The notes beneath the pieces were generated by a model. The model was given only the letters and a program-made list of their open reading frames with translations, had not been told where the DNA came from and searched no databases. A stretch of 64,000 nucleotides of DNA from Trichoplusia ni (lineage: Eukaryota; Arthropoda; Insecta; Lepidoptera; Noctuidae), in contig NC_039491.1 in assembly GCF_003590095.1 (NCBI RefSeq), forward strand, positions 11,098,001 through 11,162,000, read 5' to 3'. Shown in pieces: positions 1 to 13,286 of this stretch (positions are counted from its first letter, which is position 1; each line of letters begins with the position of its first letter). The translations under genes were made by a program, and so were the position numbers.

Positions 1-1419
1 CATTTATCCAAATAAAGATTTTCAATGCAACCTCTGATTGATGATAGCAAAAAATAATTAATTGATTTGTATTCTTTAACAAATAGATAATTGATTGCAA
101 AAATACTTAGCATTTTAAATAATCACGTTTCCATGTTAATGCCAACATCATGTTTAAAAATAAAACACTACATTCGTGATGTATTTGTACATTACAAAAA
201 GACGTGTAAATATATTGTATAGGAATGAGTTGAATTCATAATTAGAGGTTATAAACACGATGCATTATTTAGTTAAGTAGACAAGTCGAATAACAGAAAG
301 AAAGAAAATAACTAAAGTTAAAATAAAAATTAAGGAAAGGTTCACCAACGCGAGGGCTAACAGCTGTGCAAAGGAAATGAGGAAGGAGAAAACATCAAAG
401 CCAGATTATTTTTAGCAAATTAAAAACACCAACAATCAACTTATAAAAAAGTCGTAGAACCCACCCATCCGGACAATATCCGTCAAACGAAAACCCATCA
501 AGTTTTTCATTCACAAAATCAAATCTCAACTGACGTATACCTGACTTTCCACTGTGACCGCAAGCCATCATCTCTCAAATTATATGTGCTCTGTTAATAC
601 CTCTGGAGGTACAATCAAGCTTCATTATAATCGTGATTAGTATGAGCAAGCGCCGAACCCTAACATTAAGTGTGGTTAGTGCACATTATGTGGCAGAATG
701 AAGGCTGTTGTTCACATTGATTGTTAAGGTCGAACACGGGTCTATGTGTTACAAAGTTTGAACGTTAAATATTCTCGGGACATGTAACACAAAATTGAAC
801 AATGAGGTTTTAAGAAAGAGAATTGTTAAGGAATAATTGATTAAGAAGAAAAAGGTGTTATAAGGATAGTAGTGTTGAAAAGATAGTTCCTGCTTGGTTA
901 GAAAAATAAAATATAACGTCAACTGTCATCTCTGACAGCCGGCTCACTTCCTTTTTCGTTGCAATGGTTTCTTGTACGTATTCTTGGTCATCGCGGTAAG
1001 CGTAAATAAATCTACTAAAATCTCTGTAGTATTTTTCATTTTACCACGCAAATTTTCCTACCGGTAGAAACCAAAAAAAAAACAATACGTATATCACATA
1101 CCTTTCCCAGGATTATAACGCAATAACATTCATTATGCAAAATAATTATAGTATAATAATGAACACATAAAGCGACTATTCAACCCAACATTTACAAGTC
1201 AATTCTAGGACACAATAAACAAAGCCTTAGTACTAAGAGATCAAGATTTCTGAATAACAAATGAAATAGCCGTTGATAACAGACCATTATCAAGCCAAAT
1301 TATATAGCCTCCAGTAATATATGACTTTAACTCTTTGGCAATAGACTGGCTTGTTGGTACACACTGTTTTATGGTCGTTAGAAATATGGCGATTTCGGGT
1401 ATGAGTTGTTTAGACTGAA
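1..1419. other. AT-rich intergenic DNA, no gene
   Basis: No open frame here has protein-like composition, and the sequence is dominated by A/T runs. The only structure picked out is an inverted pair of CTGTCA and TGACAG at 923..938 (4-bp spacer), described separately. A short AGAA-type run lies near 295..310. Confidence 0.6.
923..938. promoter_or_regulatory. Inverted TGACAG pair (TALE-type site)
   Basis: CTGTCA and TGACAG face each other across the 4-bp spacer TCTC. TGACAG is the known core recognised by TALE homeodomain proteins of the Meis/Homothorax class. The same arrangement with 3-5 bp spacers recurs at 21038..21056 and 29842..29860. That it is a binding site is inference. Confidence 0.3.
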
Positions 1420-1556
1420 GCCTGCGCAAGATGAAGAAGAAGAAGGAGCTGGATGCGAGCAGCCGAAGATAAATCTCGATGGCGTCCAATTGGGAATGCA
1501 TTGCCCACAGCTGAACATTGGTCCAGCAGTGGACAAATATGGACTGATGATGATTA
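1420..1556 (+). mobile_element. 3' end of a non-LTR (LINE) retrotransposon, degraded
   Basis: The frame starting at 1447 reads SWMRAAEDKSRWRPIGNA. This matches the W-M-R-x-A-x-D-x-x-x-W-R signature at the C-terminus of many insect LINE reverse-transcriptase polyproteins. It is followed by GTCCAGCAGTGGAC at about 1521..1534, which in intact copies encodes the terminal V-Q-Q-W-T, and by a short GATGATGAT tail at 1545..1554. The reading frame shifts between the WRP block and the CAGCAGTGG block, so this is a dead 3' fragment. The open frame continuing to 1750 is read partly through this element and is not treated as a gene. The 5' limit is approximate. Confidence 0.7.
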
Positions 1557-4500
1557 AGCCTTTAATATTTAGGTTTAGCATGAGTGTAAAAATGTTTGAT
1601 AACAAACCGGAAGATGATAAATGTAATGCAGCGGTCACTGCTGTTAAGTCCAGACGTAATGGGCAAATTTTAATGTTTGATGAAAACACATTGAACTTAT
1701 CCATAAATGAATCAAAAGAAGACAGATTTGAATACAAATCTTTTGGGTGAAAACTAATAAAATGATCGGTACTGAACTGAATCAAATGTACTTATAAGAG
1801 GTAAGTATATAATATGTCTACTTGACAAGTCTATAGGAATATTAAGATGTCAATGGTGACAGGGGAAGCACTAAGGTAGTTTCAATAAAACTACAACAGA
1901 TAAAAATGATGAATGCAGTAATGAATTAGATGCAGTCAGACATTTTATCATAAAGTATCAGCTTTTAATTTTACTTTTTGTTGCATCAGAATTCGTCATA
2001 ACATACCAGATTGATGTATGTGAAAGTCACTTATAACAGTGATGCTGATAAAGCATGGGACGATCATTAGATTAATCAGAAAAGTATTCAATTTCATCGC
2101 AATTTTCTATCGAGGTCTAGACAGGTGGTTATGAATGGTCATGGTGGTCGGTGGTCATGACCCCAAAATCAAAATTAATACAGGTAATCTAAATTGATGA
2201 AATCTTGCCAGTTATTCACGATTATTAAAGAGCTCTCCCTCTCTTAAAAAATAACTGTAGGTACCCAGTAGGGTCCAAAACTATTTCTATTTTTTTACCA
2301 CCTGTAACTATACCTGATGGATTGTAATAGACGATTGGAATTGATTTAACCCTACAATGCCAATATAAAACAAGCGTGTGTGTTTACTTGAACATTAAGC
2401 AGAAAGCCATAATGAATATGTAAATGGTGGTAATATTAATACCACAAAGAAAGAACCCCCTGCGAGGCAACCCTTCAAAGGTACTGAACACATAAACAAC
2501 GTAATTATCGATGAAACCTTTCGAACATTCAATAAACCCGATGCAAATATTTATTCAAACGCAGCCATTGTTTTGACAAACAAACCGGTGCACACCGTAC
2601 ACTCCATTGGGACAGAAGAATTTAATGATTTACCGTATTCTGAAGCCATTCTAAATATTTGATGGAGTTTTGTTCGGTTCGAGAACGTTATTTATGTTTT
2701 TTGTTTGATTTTAATGGAGTGTAAATTGCATCCGTATATTTAACATATATTTTAATATAATTGCTTTGTTACGCATTTGATGATTTTTTAATTGGATTGT
2801 AGGGTAAGGTCACCTGTTGTTTTCATAGGTTTTTATGTGATAAATTAAATGGCTTACGCTTTTAAATGGGAAAATTAATATATTTGTAAATTCACAAATA
2901 GATAAACAATTTGTTTTATTGGTTAGTGTTACGTTTGATTTTCTCTACGCGCCTGCAGTAAAAGAGAAATTCCTGATCATATATCATGTTCTTTATATTG
3001 ATTTATTGCTAACTATAACCATTCAAATGAAGTAGCAAAATAAAAAGTTAACAGGAAAATACATACGAAAATAAAATCAATTCAAATCCGCAACGATTTA
3101 TTTTTATGTGTCAGAAACAAATTAAGAGGATTAATTAAGAGTTAATTGGTACTAATAATATTAATTCAAACATTTAGTAATGGGTATCTCACCCTGAATT
3201 TAGTGAAAGCTGTAAAATATGTGCAGAAAGTATACATTTAATTTGTAACGATAGAAATCATATGATGAAGTCATTATGTATATTATATGGCTAGGAGAAC
3301 GGTGTTAGGAGTTAATAGTCTCAATGAATTTGTATTTCAAATTAAACATATTATTTTGACACATTCCGGAATGTTTATTCAAGAATTTGCACAGATTAAA
3401 GGTGTGGACATCTATTCGCAAAATAGCAAACGATAAACAAAATTGGAATTGCTACTTTAAAAAACGGTATTTTATTCAAAACCCATCACCGTTTAGTATG
3501 ACATTAATAATTGAGACAAAAGCTTCCACGGCAAACAGTTTTGTAAATATCGCGACAGCTAAAATAAAACGGTGTCAACAGCAAACATTTAATTAACACT
3601 CTTTGTGTCACCGACCACATTTGGTTAACAAATATACATTTAAAAAGCAAACGTTTCAAAAAACACTCATACATTTGTTAATTTAATAAACTGCACAAAT
3701 TCACGGCTCGAATAAAAAATACAAAACAGAGTCCTCACTTTGATATTTATTTTATTCGAACGTGGATTTTATGCGAAATATCATGAATCAGTAAAAAACA
3801 TACTGAATTATTCGTTTCATAATTCAGCTGTATTTCTTCAAAGGGATGTCGAATGAAACAAACAAGAGGGACCGTCTATCATGGCGCTTCCGCTTTTTGT
3901 TTTTATTATTGCTTTTTGTTTTATTTGTGTGCAGATTGATTTTATTTTTTGCTTTAATTGGATCAGGAAGCGTATAAAGAGAAGTATGTTGAATGGAGTG
4001 GAGTTGAAATGATGTGATTTTATAGAAAGTTGGAAAGATAGTGGCGAATTGTTTTATTATTTAGTTTGTCTTTAGAAAGTATACGAGTGAGTATGGCTTT
4101 TAACTATTTTCTTATCTTTTATCTAACGTTTGGCTTGTCTAATATCAACCAAAATATACTTTTCTTTCATACATATTTAAAGAAAGCGAATCCATAGATA
4201 TAAAACTAGAAAATGAATATTTTTGCCCAAAAACCAATTAGTGTCAACCTATTAAAAAGATAAAGTTTTTAACAAAATCAAAATACATAAATATAAAAGT
4301 AATCGATTTTCTTCTCACTATATCCGCACAATTATACAAAAATTCGAATCCACATCATAAATTCTAGCTTCAACTTCTAGTGTAAATTAGTTCCAGCCCA
4401 CAATTACCACACAGATAGAAACATTGTAAATTACCATTGGAATCACTTCGCCGTCCACCTTTTCCTTGATAATTTCATCAGATAGCTTTAATTCCGTAAA

Positions 4501-7500
4501 TTTATTGATACGGCTAAACAGTTCTGATGATTTGTAAATAAGCGTGAATAAACTATTACCGGGGCTTACATTTATAGGTTGGCATTACTGTTTCTTTGAT
4601 GTCACTTTTTTTCTTTGCAATAAATTTTTCAACGCAACATAAAGAGAGCTTCACGCGTTATTAGACATGGAAATCGTTTTGTGACACACGGACGAAGAAT
4701 ATTGGGACAACATATTTTTTTATTATTATGAATTAATTTTATACTCGCTGCTCAATCTTTTTGTCTGTCGCCTATTGGAATTTGTCTTTGAAATTGTTGT
4801 TTTTATTTTGGACACAATTCATTTATTTGTAAGGACAAATCATTTGTCACTAAATCACGCCACACAAGTAATAAAAACTTGGAGCCACAAATAAATCCAC
4901 AACGCCACTAGACGACTTGAAATAAGCATACAAATGATAGATGACTGTCGTAATAGTTCCAACACAGCCAAAACAGAACAAAGAACTGAACAGCAAAAAC
5001 AATAAAATTCTAAGAAGTTAGACCATAAATCCAAGTCCTGTTAGACTAGCATTTTGCTTAATAAAGCGCACGAAACATAAACTTCACGCAGAAAACATTT
5101 GTCATGAAATTCACGATGCGTTTGAAGTTTGTTCGCTCATTGCTTCGTCTGTCCGTTCCTTGGCTTCACACGTCGCCTCTTCAAGTATAAATCGGCCTTT
5201 ACAACTGCATAAATTTGTCGATGGAGAGATTTTCGTATCCGGTCCGACTTTATTCGCCCTGCATCCTGTTTGCTGTGTTACAACGATTTTCTAGGAAACT
5301 TCGGCATCGATAAATAAAATAGAACTCTATTTCGCTCGTAAAAAGTCAATACTATCAATTGAAGTTTCACGATTCGAATGATCGATTCTGAAGGCGATTT
5401 CAAATGTATAGGATGCCTTTGGGGATTGATGTACTGTTTGATGGTTAAATTGGCGTTTGAGTATCTGCTCCAAATGATTTCGTGTGGCGAGCGATCAAAT
5501 GAGTTTGCACCGAGTATTAATGATGTTGTTTTTGGATTAACTCCAGGCGATTACTTCCTTCAAATTGCTGTCGAAAGCTATTAAATACACGTTATAGAAA
5601 AATATAATAGTGTGATTTCAAATATTTAACTGGTGTCTGTTTGCGTCTTTGAAAAGCGATAAGACTTTAATAATAATGGAAAAAGAACTCTCATATATAA
5701 TTCCTCAGTAGTATTTGAAGTTAACAAAAGTTGTCTAGAAATTCTGACAGTCCATTTGAAGAATCCCTAAGTTACTATCACATAATGTTGGCTAACTCAG
5801 TAGGGTTCACTTATCACTTTAGAAGTGACAGTGATTGTTTTGTGGCAAATAATAGAATAGAAATGTAAACAGACTCTTATACATAAATCAGAACTAAAAA
5901 TTCAGGTAAGACAGATGGACAGGCCAATGAAATGATGGAAGCCGACCTTTCGTTTGCTTCACATCTTCCTGGGCACTATTCGTCAAATTCTGTACTTATT
6001 GAGCATGCAATAAAATGATCCATTTCTGTATGATGCCAATAGGGTTTAATTCTCAAATTAATTTGACTTTGAAAGTGTTTATTCATCTTCAAAAATAACC
6101 TGATCCTTGCCACCTCCAAACTTTCTCGCTCTTTCACCTTGACGTCATAGACATTTTTTGATTAACGATCCGTCTCGGGTCAGATCTCCATTGTGCTCCC
6201 TTTGAAATTCCGACACTCATTTATCAAGCTTACTGTTCCGTTCTGAAAATTAATGCGCTGGCACAATTTATAGACTCTTGATATCCGACATAACTTTCTT
6301 ATTAATATTAGTGGGTTTATTAATCACGTATGGGCGGGTGGTGTCCATACAAATGAGGATTCGGTCTTGACCTTTTGTAATTGCCAGTAATGTCAAATCC
6401 ATCTTTGATCATATATTAATAGGTTGTCAGATACCGATAAGTTATGAATTCGTGATCAAAATCACTTTATCTGTGTCTATGTTGCTGATTTTACAACTCA
6501 TTTTAATCTAATATTAAATTATGTTGAATGGAACCGATAATAAATTAATTGCATAGATTACAATTTAGCTGAAAATTTAAACATATTAGAAACTACATCA
6601 TAATTAGATTCAGAACAGAAAGTGCGGTATAGATAAGTAACAATTTAGGCTATAAACAATCTCTCTGGCAGGCGATTAAGGTAATTGGGGTTACCACCTT
6701 TAATGTTGTTATTATGTTAAATTATGCTTGACTACCTGTTATTACTCATGCGCTAGACTCCTGAACTTTGATCTTTATTCATTATTAATGTGGATCCAAG
6801 TGACATTAATGGATATTTGTTTTTGAGATTACACTCGAATGGAGTGCTTTTCTTAGAATAGATTTTTTATTACATTTTGATGATATTTATTTACTTTCTT
6901 TGAATTTTGTTTATTTTGAAAACCAAAATAATATATATTTAAATCTGTAAAGCGCACTTAAGAAATTAAAATACTACAGAACTTGTGATCGTTTTTCTTA
7001 AACATATTTTCAAAAATTCATGTGTCGATTTATAATTTATAATCGATAAATATTACACAAAAGATTTGTGTTAAAATTTAAAGAAGACTGAACATTGTGA
7101 AGTATATTGTCAAAAAGATTCATTCGACAAATCGCTGGCCCCGAACCTTGAGCCCATAACTTAGAGCAGCCTTAAGCGGTGTACGGCGTCGAGCGAAATT
7201 TACGCGAACACTGATTTTGACGTATCGCCTTATGGGGTGGTTTTCGTGAAAAATGATTTACCGGTGCTAGGGCGCCTGTTCATGATATTTGAAGGCGCTT
7301 TGAATACTTTCGTAATTATCAGCCAGATCAGTTTCTTGAGTTATTGAATGGATTCGGTTTTGTGATTTCGATTCTGATTTAAATTATCTTCTTCAGAGTT
7401 GTTAGAAAAATATATGTTTTTTTAAGTATTTGAGTAGATCAACAAATTTCATTTATCATAATTAAGCTCTTAACTTCGGCTAGTGTGTAGGTGATACACT

Positions 7501-8534
7501 AAAGAACCTAAATTCCAAAATAGCTCCGACTATAATCGCTTTTCCAGTCCCTGCCAGTTTGAAAACCACACATCTAAACGTCTATCCAACTTCGAGGTAA
7601 AGTCTATCAGAACATGCGTCCATTCATTACCCGTCGACTCCCAAGGCACGAGAAACATCGAAGGCAGGTCAGGTCTGAATTAATCAACTCACGCTTTGCT
7701 CCGTGTCACTTGACAACCGGCTGTTCAAACCAAAGTCTTGAACACGCAGATATTAACCACCTTAAGTTGAAAGCAACAAGGACTATTTTCGGTTGGAATC
7801 CACAGTAGGATCTGGTTGTACTCAATGTGTACTGTCACGGAAATGTTGGGTAGCATGTTAGTAAACAATTGCATGAGACAGTTGCGCTTGATTGATATAG
7901 TGTACGTATATGGTAATCAGTTCAGGTTTTAATGACGCTCTGCCTAGAAGCTTTATAAATCTTTTAAGTAGCCGGAAAATGCAATCATTGTGCATGATTG
8001 TTTCTAAAAGGAATAATAGAAATGTTAATTACTTAAAAATATTGATGACCTAATATAAAAATATTAAAGTGCCAAAGTAAATGAAAGTATATTAATCATG
8101 ATCAATCCTTGTGAAACGTGTAACAAAAATCTAATAACCGCGGTTGCCATTAAAGTAATCAACCCGCAATGACAGCGCTAAAACTCACCCCCGAAGTGTT
8201 CGCATTACGGGCCCGTCTCAAAATAAACCAAACAGTATTAATCATACTTCCTCCCTCCCCCACTCCTAGCGCGTACACGATAATGATATATGCGATATTT
8301 GATGATAAACAATCAGGGTCATTTATTATCTGTCCGTTATTTGACAGGCGGTAGGCAGATGTCATTTGTCATTTTCCACGATCCGTGGGTCCCTTCGTTA
8401 CGCCGCCGCCGCCTCCGACAGTGGTTAGCTACCAACAGATATAGTTCATTACCTCCAAGCAAAAATACACCTAAAACATTAGTGTTAGAGTCCGAATTAG
8501 GATGTGAAAAAAATCAATCTTGATTGTTTTCAGC
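1557..8534. other. Intergenic DNA, no gene
   Basis: About 7 kb of AT-rich sequence with only short open frames of ordinary composition. Slightly higher-GC patches lie at about 5095..5300, 6115..6250, 7135..7280 and 8150..8440. TGACGTCA, a CRE-type octamer, occurs near 6141. These patches could be regulatory islands of the downstream NET gene but carry no decisive signature. No mobile element was recognised. Confidence 0.5.
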
Positions 8535-8783
8535 ATGAACGATTATGATAGATGAAAGAGTTAGCGCACACACAAAGCCGATGAAACTGTATCGCCGGTT
8601 GAACTTAAGGATGACGAGGATAAGGTCGCTTTTTCTAAAACCAATCAACGAGTACTCCGAGCCTCAGAGAAACGTGTTATTGAAGATGAAACAGTAATGG
8701 ATGGGGATACGGAATGCGTGAACGCTGTCGGAGATGTATTGTTATCTGCCTTGTTTATCGCTATACGAAGATCGTTTCTTTAA
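8535..8783 (+). other. Coding-like segment, interrupted, no known family
   Basis: After a splice-acceptor-like TTGATTGTTTTCAG (ending at 8533), the frame beginning ATG at 8535 encodes six residues. It is then broken by TGA (8553) and TAG (8562) and runs open for 72 codons to TAA at 8781..8783. The open part is strikingly acidic and purine-first (for example VELKDDEDKVAFSK and RVIEDETVMDGDTECV), which resembles a real coding sequence more than the flanking DNA does. I do not recognise a domain. It could be a decayed exon or retrocopy, or a chance open frame. It is not proposed as a functional gene. Confidence 0.25.
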
Positions 8784-11700
8784 ATAATTACCTTTTAAAA
8801 AGTATATCCCGTCCGTGCTACTGGTAATATATTCATTATATCTGACATCTTACAAAGCGCCATTGAAATAAATAAAAATATTTTATAGCCACGCAGAGAT
8901 CATGATAGGATCGTTGCTTCAAGAAGACATATTTGGAATTTTGACTGAATCATTAACGTCTGAATCATTAAGGATCGTTTTAATTTGTTGTCGAAACGTT
9001 CTGGGGTTTTATGGCTTGCTCCGCGACCCACGCATGTGGTAAACATTCTCGCGTAAATACCAATTAAGATTTTAAATATAGTGTTAAAGGTGGTATAAAA
9101 TGTTTTGACAAGACTTGCGAGATTGAGTGTCCAATAAGTCAGGCAGTTTCGTAATGCGAAATGCTTGTTGAACATTTTTAAAGCCAAATGTATGTGAATA
9201 AATTGAGGGTCGTTCCCACGGGATGTCACGTCGTCTGCGGATGTGTCTAGTAAATCAAATGTTTAATTTCCACAGTGAAACAACGAGCATTGTGCGGTTC
9301 ACCCCTTTTTAAAAGGATGTTCGCTCGTTCATGTGTTTAGTCTTTCCGTTTTATATATTGCGGTGAAAATTTTTATTACCCTTGCTTAACCAAAATTTAT
9401 CGTCCAACTTTGTGAATTTGTAAGTAGAGACTTTTTGTTTTCATCAGTTTAAATGTGATTTATTTATAACGCAAGTTCTTTGCCTCTGTTGCCCTTTTTC
9501 TGGTTAATTAAAAAAAGCATTGCATAACTATAATTGTTTTATCTAAATATTTTTTTATCCTAAAAGCATAATTTCATTTGGATCCATTACTTGCATTTCT
9601 GAATATCCATTACGTACTCCGGCCTCTTCCGTATCACTTATTCTAGGCTTTAATTCCCAAAACGGGTGCGCTCTTTTAAAATATTCAATAGAACGTACTG
9701 TGGATCCTGCTTCGCTGTCAAACGCATTATTTACTTCATTACTCTCACCTTGACGGGCCTGTTAATCTTTCATTGTGTTTGGATAAAAAGAAGCTTAAAC
9801 GTGTTTTGTATTGATTTTTTTAAAGCTTTCCTTTAATGGAATTGTGTGAGTTGCGCGTTTGTACTGATAGGGAAGACGTTCCTTTTGTTACGCTAAGCCT
9901 GGTAATAAGTTAGTGGTAGATAATGAAATAGTAATCGCTTTCATAGCTGATGAAAAGAAGTATCATAGAACGATAGGGTTCGGTGATGAACGAACAAAAT
10001 AATGATTAACACATTAAATTGATTGTTACATCTAAAGTTGGATTAGATAACAAGAAGTGTTTTGGTACTTTGCTTTATATTTGTAACTGGTCGTACTTTA
10101 AGCTTCAACTCAACGATTTCAACTTCACTACATCGACAGGAGTAATCTAGTCTGCAAATATAACAGAGGGCCCAAATGCGCAGGCAATTTTTCCTAAGCA
10201 CCTGACAGTGTCGATCCATCGTACAGAGGCTGTATAAAAACGTCAGCCAATGCCGACACTGACTATGATCAAGTGTGTCTATTTGTTACCAGGGCTAGCC
10301 AAAGAAGCGAGTTACTTAAAAATTCAAGACTACATGTCTAGTCTCATTCATTTCTGATACCTTGAGCTGTTGCAATTTATAATAGTTACTTAGTATGTAT
10401 ACTTAAATTTTTTTTTGAAACATCAGTATAAATTGAGTTTTAAAACCAATTTTGACTTTACTCAAATTAAAACGTCTTAATTTATTCAAAAATATCCAGC
10501 ACAACGCCATAAATTACTATTTTACATCATTAACAATATAAGATACAAAACTTACAACTATATATTAACAACATTTCTATATCTAAATGATAAATGCATC
10601 CAATAAATTATACTGAAATTTAAATAATGTCTGTTGATTCTTTAATAGGATGAAAACGTGTAATTAATTAACAGTGTCGCTAACAAATTTTGTCTCCACT
10701 CGACAGTCGGACAAAAACGGGGCATAATTTATGTATGTAGCAGCCCTGTTCTCCCGCGGCCCGCTCCCCCGCCCTCGCCGGCAGGTTGAAAGAGTCACGG
10801 AGCGTGATTGATGACGGCCCCTCCACGCCCACGCGCCCTAACAACCGCCTAGAACTGACAAACTATCGCATTGTTGGCCGCAGGAAATCATAAGGCGATT
10901 GGCTTCGAATTTATTGCCTTGTTGGTACTACGCGTTTAGTTACGACCGTTGAACGTGAGGGACGGCCAGATCATAATCTCGATTAACACGATGATTACTC
11001 GTATTCTAAAATAAATTTAATTAGATAGAAGATATATTGATCTGTGTGAATATCGATACGTACTAGGTACGGTTAAACTACATAAAAGTCGGCTGATCAA
11101 ATCGCGTCTAATGCTTCTAAATTCTACACCGCCACCCTTATGGAACCACGCGATGACGAGCATGTTTTGTGTCAAATCATGGCATAATGAAAAATATGAA
11201 TTCGTTGAGGGTCCCCACCGCATTAATCTCAGCTTGTCCACATGAAATTCGTTCCTAGACATTTAAATACAAAGGTCGATAGAGTGATAAATTATGAATG
11301 AAATAACAATTCCAATTTCAATAGCATCAGTTCGTGTTTAGAGTCGAACAACAAAAAGCGCTTGTGTGTACAACAATAGAACTATAAATATGGGTTTCTG
11401 TTGCGTTGTGCTTTAAGCTCGGTTCGCCTTCCACTCGATACGGCTCAACGACGTTTTTATCTTCATTGTTATCAAGAAATATATTAATTGCCGTTGCTGT
11501 CTAAGGCGGTACAGCCCTGAGTGAAATTTCACTGAGAGCAATAATTTATGCATTTGAAGCGGACTCAGGCACGCCGCCAGCCAGCGATAGAACGCTCCGC
11601 GTTATATCTCTAAATGCATCTGACACAGTTAATCCATATAAAGTTATTATTGCCTCGCCTTTCAACCGACTTAATTGGCCGCTACCGGCTAGTGTAAACT

Positions 11701-12805
11701 CATGTGTTAACGATAAAGTAACTGAATAAATTGTGGTTTTAAATACTGTTCACGTTCGTTGCTCACGAATGCGAATTGCACGCCCGCTTGTTTTTATTGC
11801 CCTCGTGTTTACCTAAACGATTTTTCCTTCGCAACGCTCGTAAATATGGAATACAAAGGACGCACGTTCTTTATGCGATCTTGATAATATTGTTCTCGGT
11901 TTCTCGACTTGAAATTTTAATTTGTCAGAAATTTTTAAGCCAAGTTTAATCTTCTTACGTCGGGGTGCCGTCCGATGTCCCGAATTAGCCCGCTGAGGCG
12001 TGTAGGCCATAGATTAAGTCGGATCTCGCCGCGAGACCGTTGCCAACGTCTCAATAAGCCGCTCTACATTTTTACGGCCCCTATATCCGTTTCGCTGCGT
12101 AAATACACTTAATGACCGACATTTCGTGAACGCTTTTATTGTGAAGTTTTTATTATCGAGAAAATCATTTGTTTAGTCTACATACGGTTATTGCGAGGCA
12201 GCTCAGTGCGTTTCGGGGTTTATTAGGGTTACTTTATTACCCCTTTTATATTGCGTCTTTAATACAGAAACATAGCCTGTAAGCTTTAAACGTATGTGAA
12301 ACCGGATGATGATAATTAAATTTGATTTTGATCTGCGAATATGATTACATGTTCCGTTATTGCTGTGTCCCAAAAGCCTTCTTTTATAACAAAAAGAGTT
12401 ATGACCGAATCGTGAATTTTGATTGCTGATTATTTCGTAAATGGTTTTCCATTAGAACTTTTTATAAGTGACGTAGTTATATAGCAGTCATATCAAACAA
12501 TCAAAATGCGTGAAACTAAATCTGTGTAATTTAAACCAATGGAATTTCCGTCCAATACACAAATTAATGTATTCGAGCAAAAAGTCAACACCGTAATCTC
12601 GCCGGCTATAAAGCAGTGTCAGAGCACTATAATAATTTTGAAACAGTCTATTAAGTGAATCTTTATGATAATGTCGGAACAGAAGTCGCGGCCGCGAACG
12701 GGCTGCCTGTTATTTTGATACATTATCATATTTAAACAATTCAGATGATAATAGACACGTCGGGCAAAACCCTTTGGTAATATAAATGGTTGTATTATTA
12801 TTTAT
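8784..12805. other. Intergenic DNA, no gene
   Basis: AT-rich except for a GC-rich island at about 10740..10870 and moderate-GC patches near 11560..11700 and 11940..12060. A perfect 14-bp palindrome, AGTGAAATTTCACT, sits at 11520..11533. Open frames in this stretch are short and have no protein-family resemblance. Confidence 0.5.
10741..10870. promoter_or_regulatory. GC-rich island with Exd/Hox-type site
   Basis: This C/G-rich block stands out sharply from AT-rich flanks. It contains TGATTGATGA at 10805..10814, which fits the TGATNNAT consensus bound by Extradenticle(Pbx)-Hox heterodimers. An ACTGACAAAC stretch lies nearby, and GCATAATTTATG lies just upstream. Candidate enhancer or silencer of the NET gene about 39 kb downstream. 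Function is inferred only from motif content and composition. Confidence 0.25.
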
Positions 12806-13198
12806 TTATGGGTTTCCTTCCTCTGGGCCGGGGGCGATGTGGCATATTTCATTGAGCGAAAAAATGCTTCGGAGTCGTGAGTTTATACTGGCTGGGATCC
12901 GGTTTGAGTACCTGAAACGACTGACTATAAGCTTGTTGCCGCAATAATAAAGATTTATGCGACATTCGGCGGTAGCGTGTTTTGTTCTGTTACGAGCCGA
13001 TTCGCTTTCTGAAAGATCAATAGCGCTCTTTATTGTATGCGGTGAATTATCGTCATCGACTGTTCTTTTAGCTTCGACTATAAATTCTTTGGCCGCATTC
13101 GATATCTTATTATCGCCTCTTACATCTTCACCGTCTTTACGATTGGCGTTTTGTTTCACTTCAATAGCGTTAAGTCCGTGTTTTACGATTGTTACTTC
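12806..13198 (-). other. Coding-like open frame without any ATG
   Basis: The minus strand is open for 130 codons from just after a TAA (13199..13201) to the stop at 12806. The N-terminal two thirds are rich in K, D, E and N (for example NRKDGEDVRGDNKISNAAKE and EAKRTVDDDNSP) with a strong purine-first codon pattern. The frame has no methionine codon, so it cannot be a stand-alone ATG-initiated gene. A donor-like TTTCAG|GTACTC occurs at 12911, but no acceptor with a pyrimidine tract precedes the open region. It could be an old exon or a chance frame; no family was recognised. Confidence 0.2.
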
Positions 13199-13286
13199 TT
13201 AATAGTTCTCGTCTTTTATCTTTTATTTGTTTTTGATTGCGAAACTGGTCAAGACAATTTGTGTAATCTCCGTAAAGTTATGGGTG

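Noticed and set aside
1406..1750. 114-codon + strand open frame
   Set aside because: Its first half reads out of phase through a LINE 3' fragment (1420..1556). An overlapping minus-strand frame of similar length exists, and there is no domain in either.
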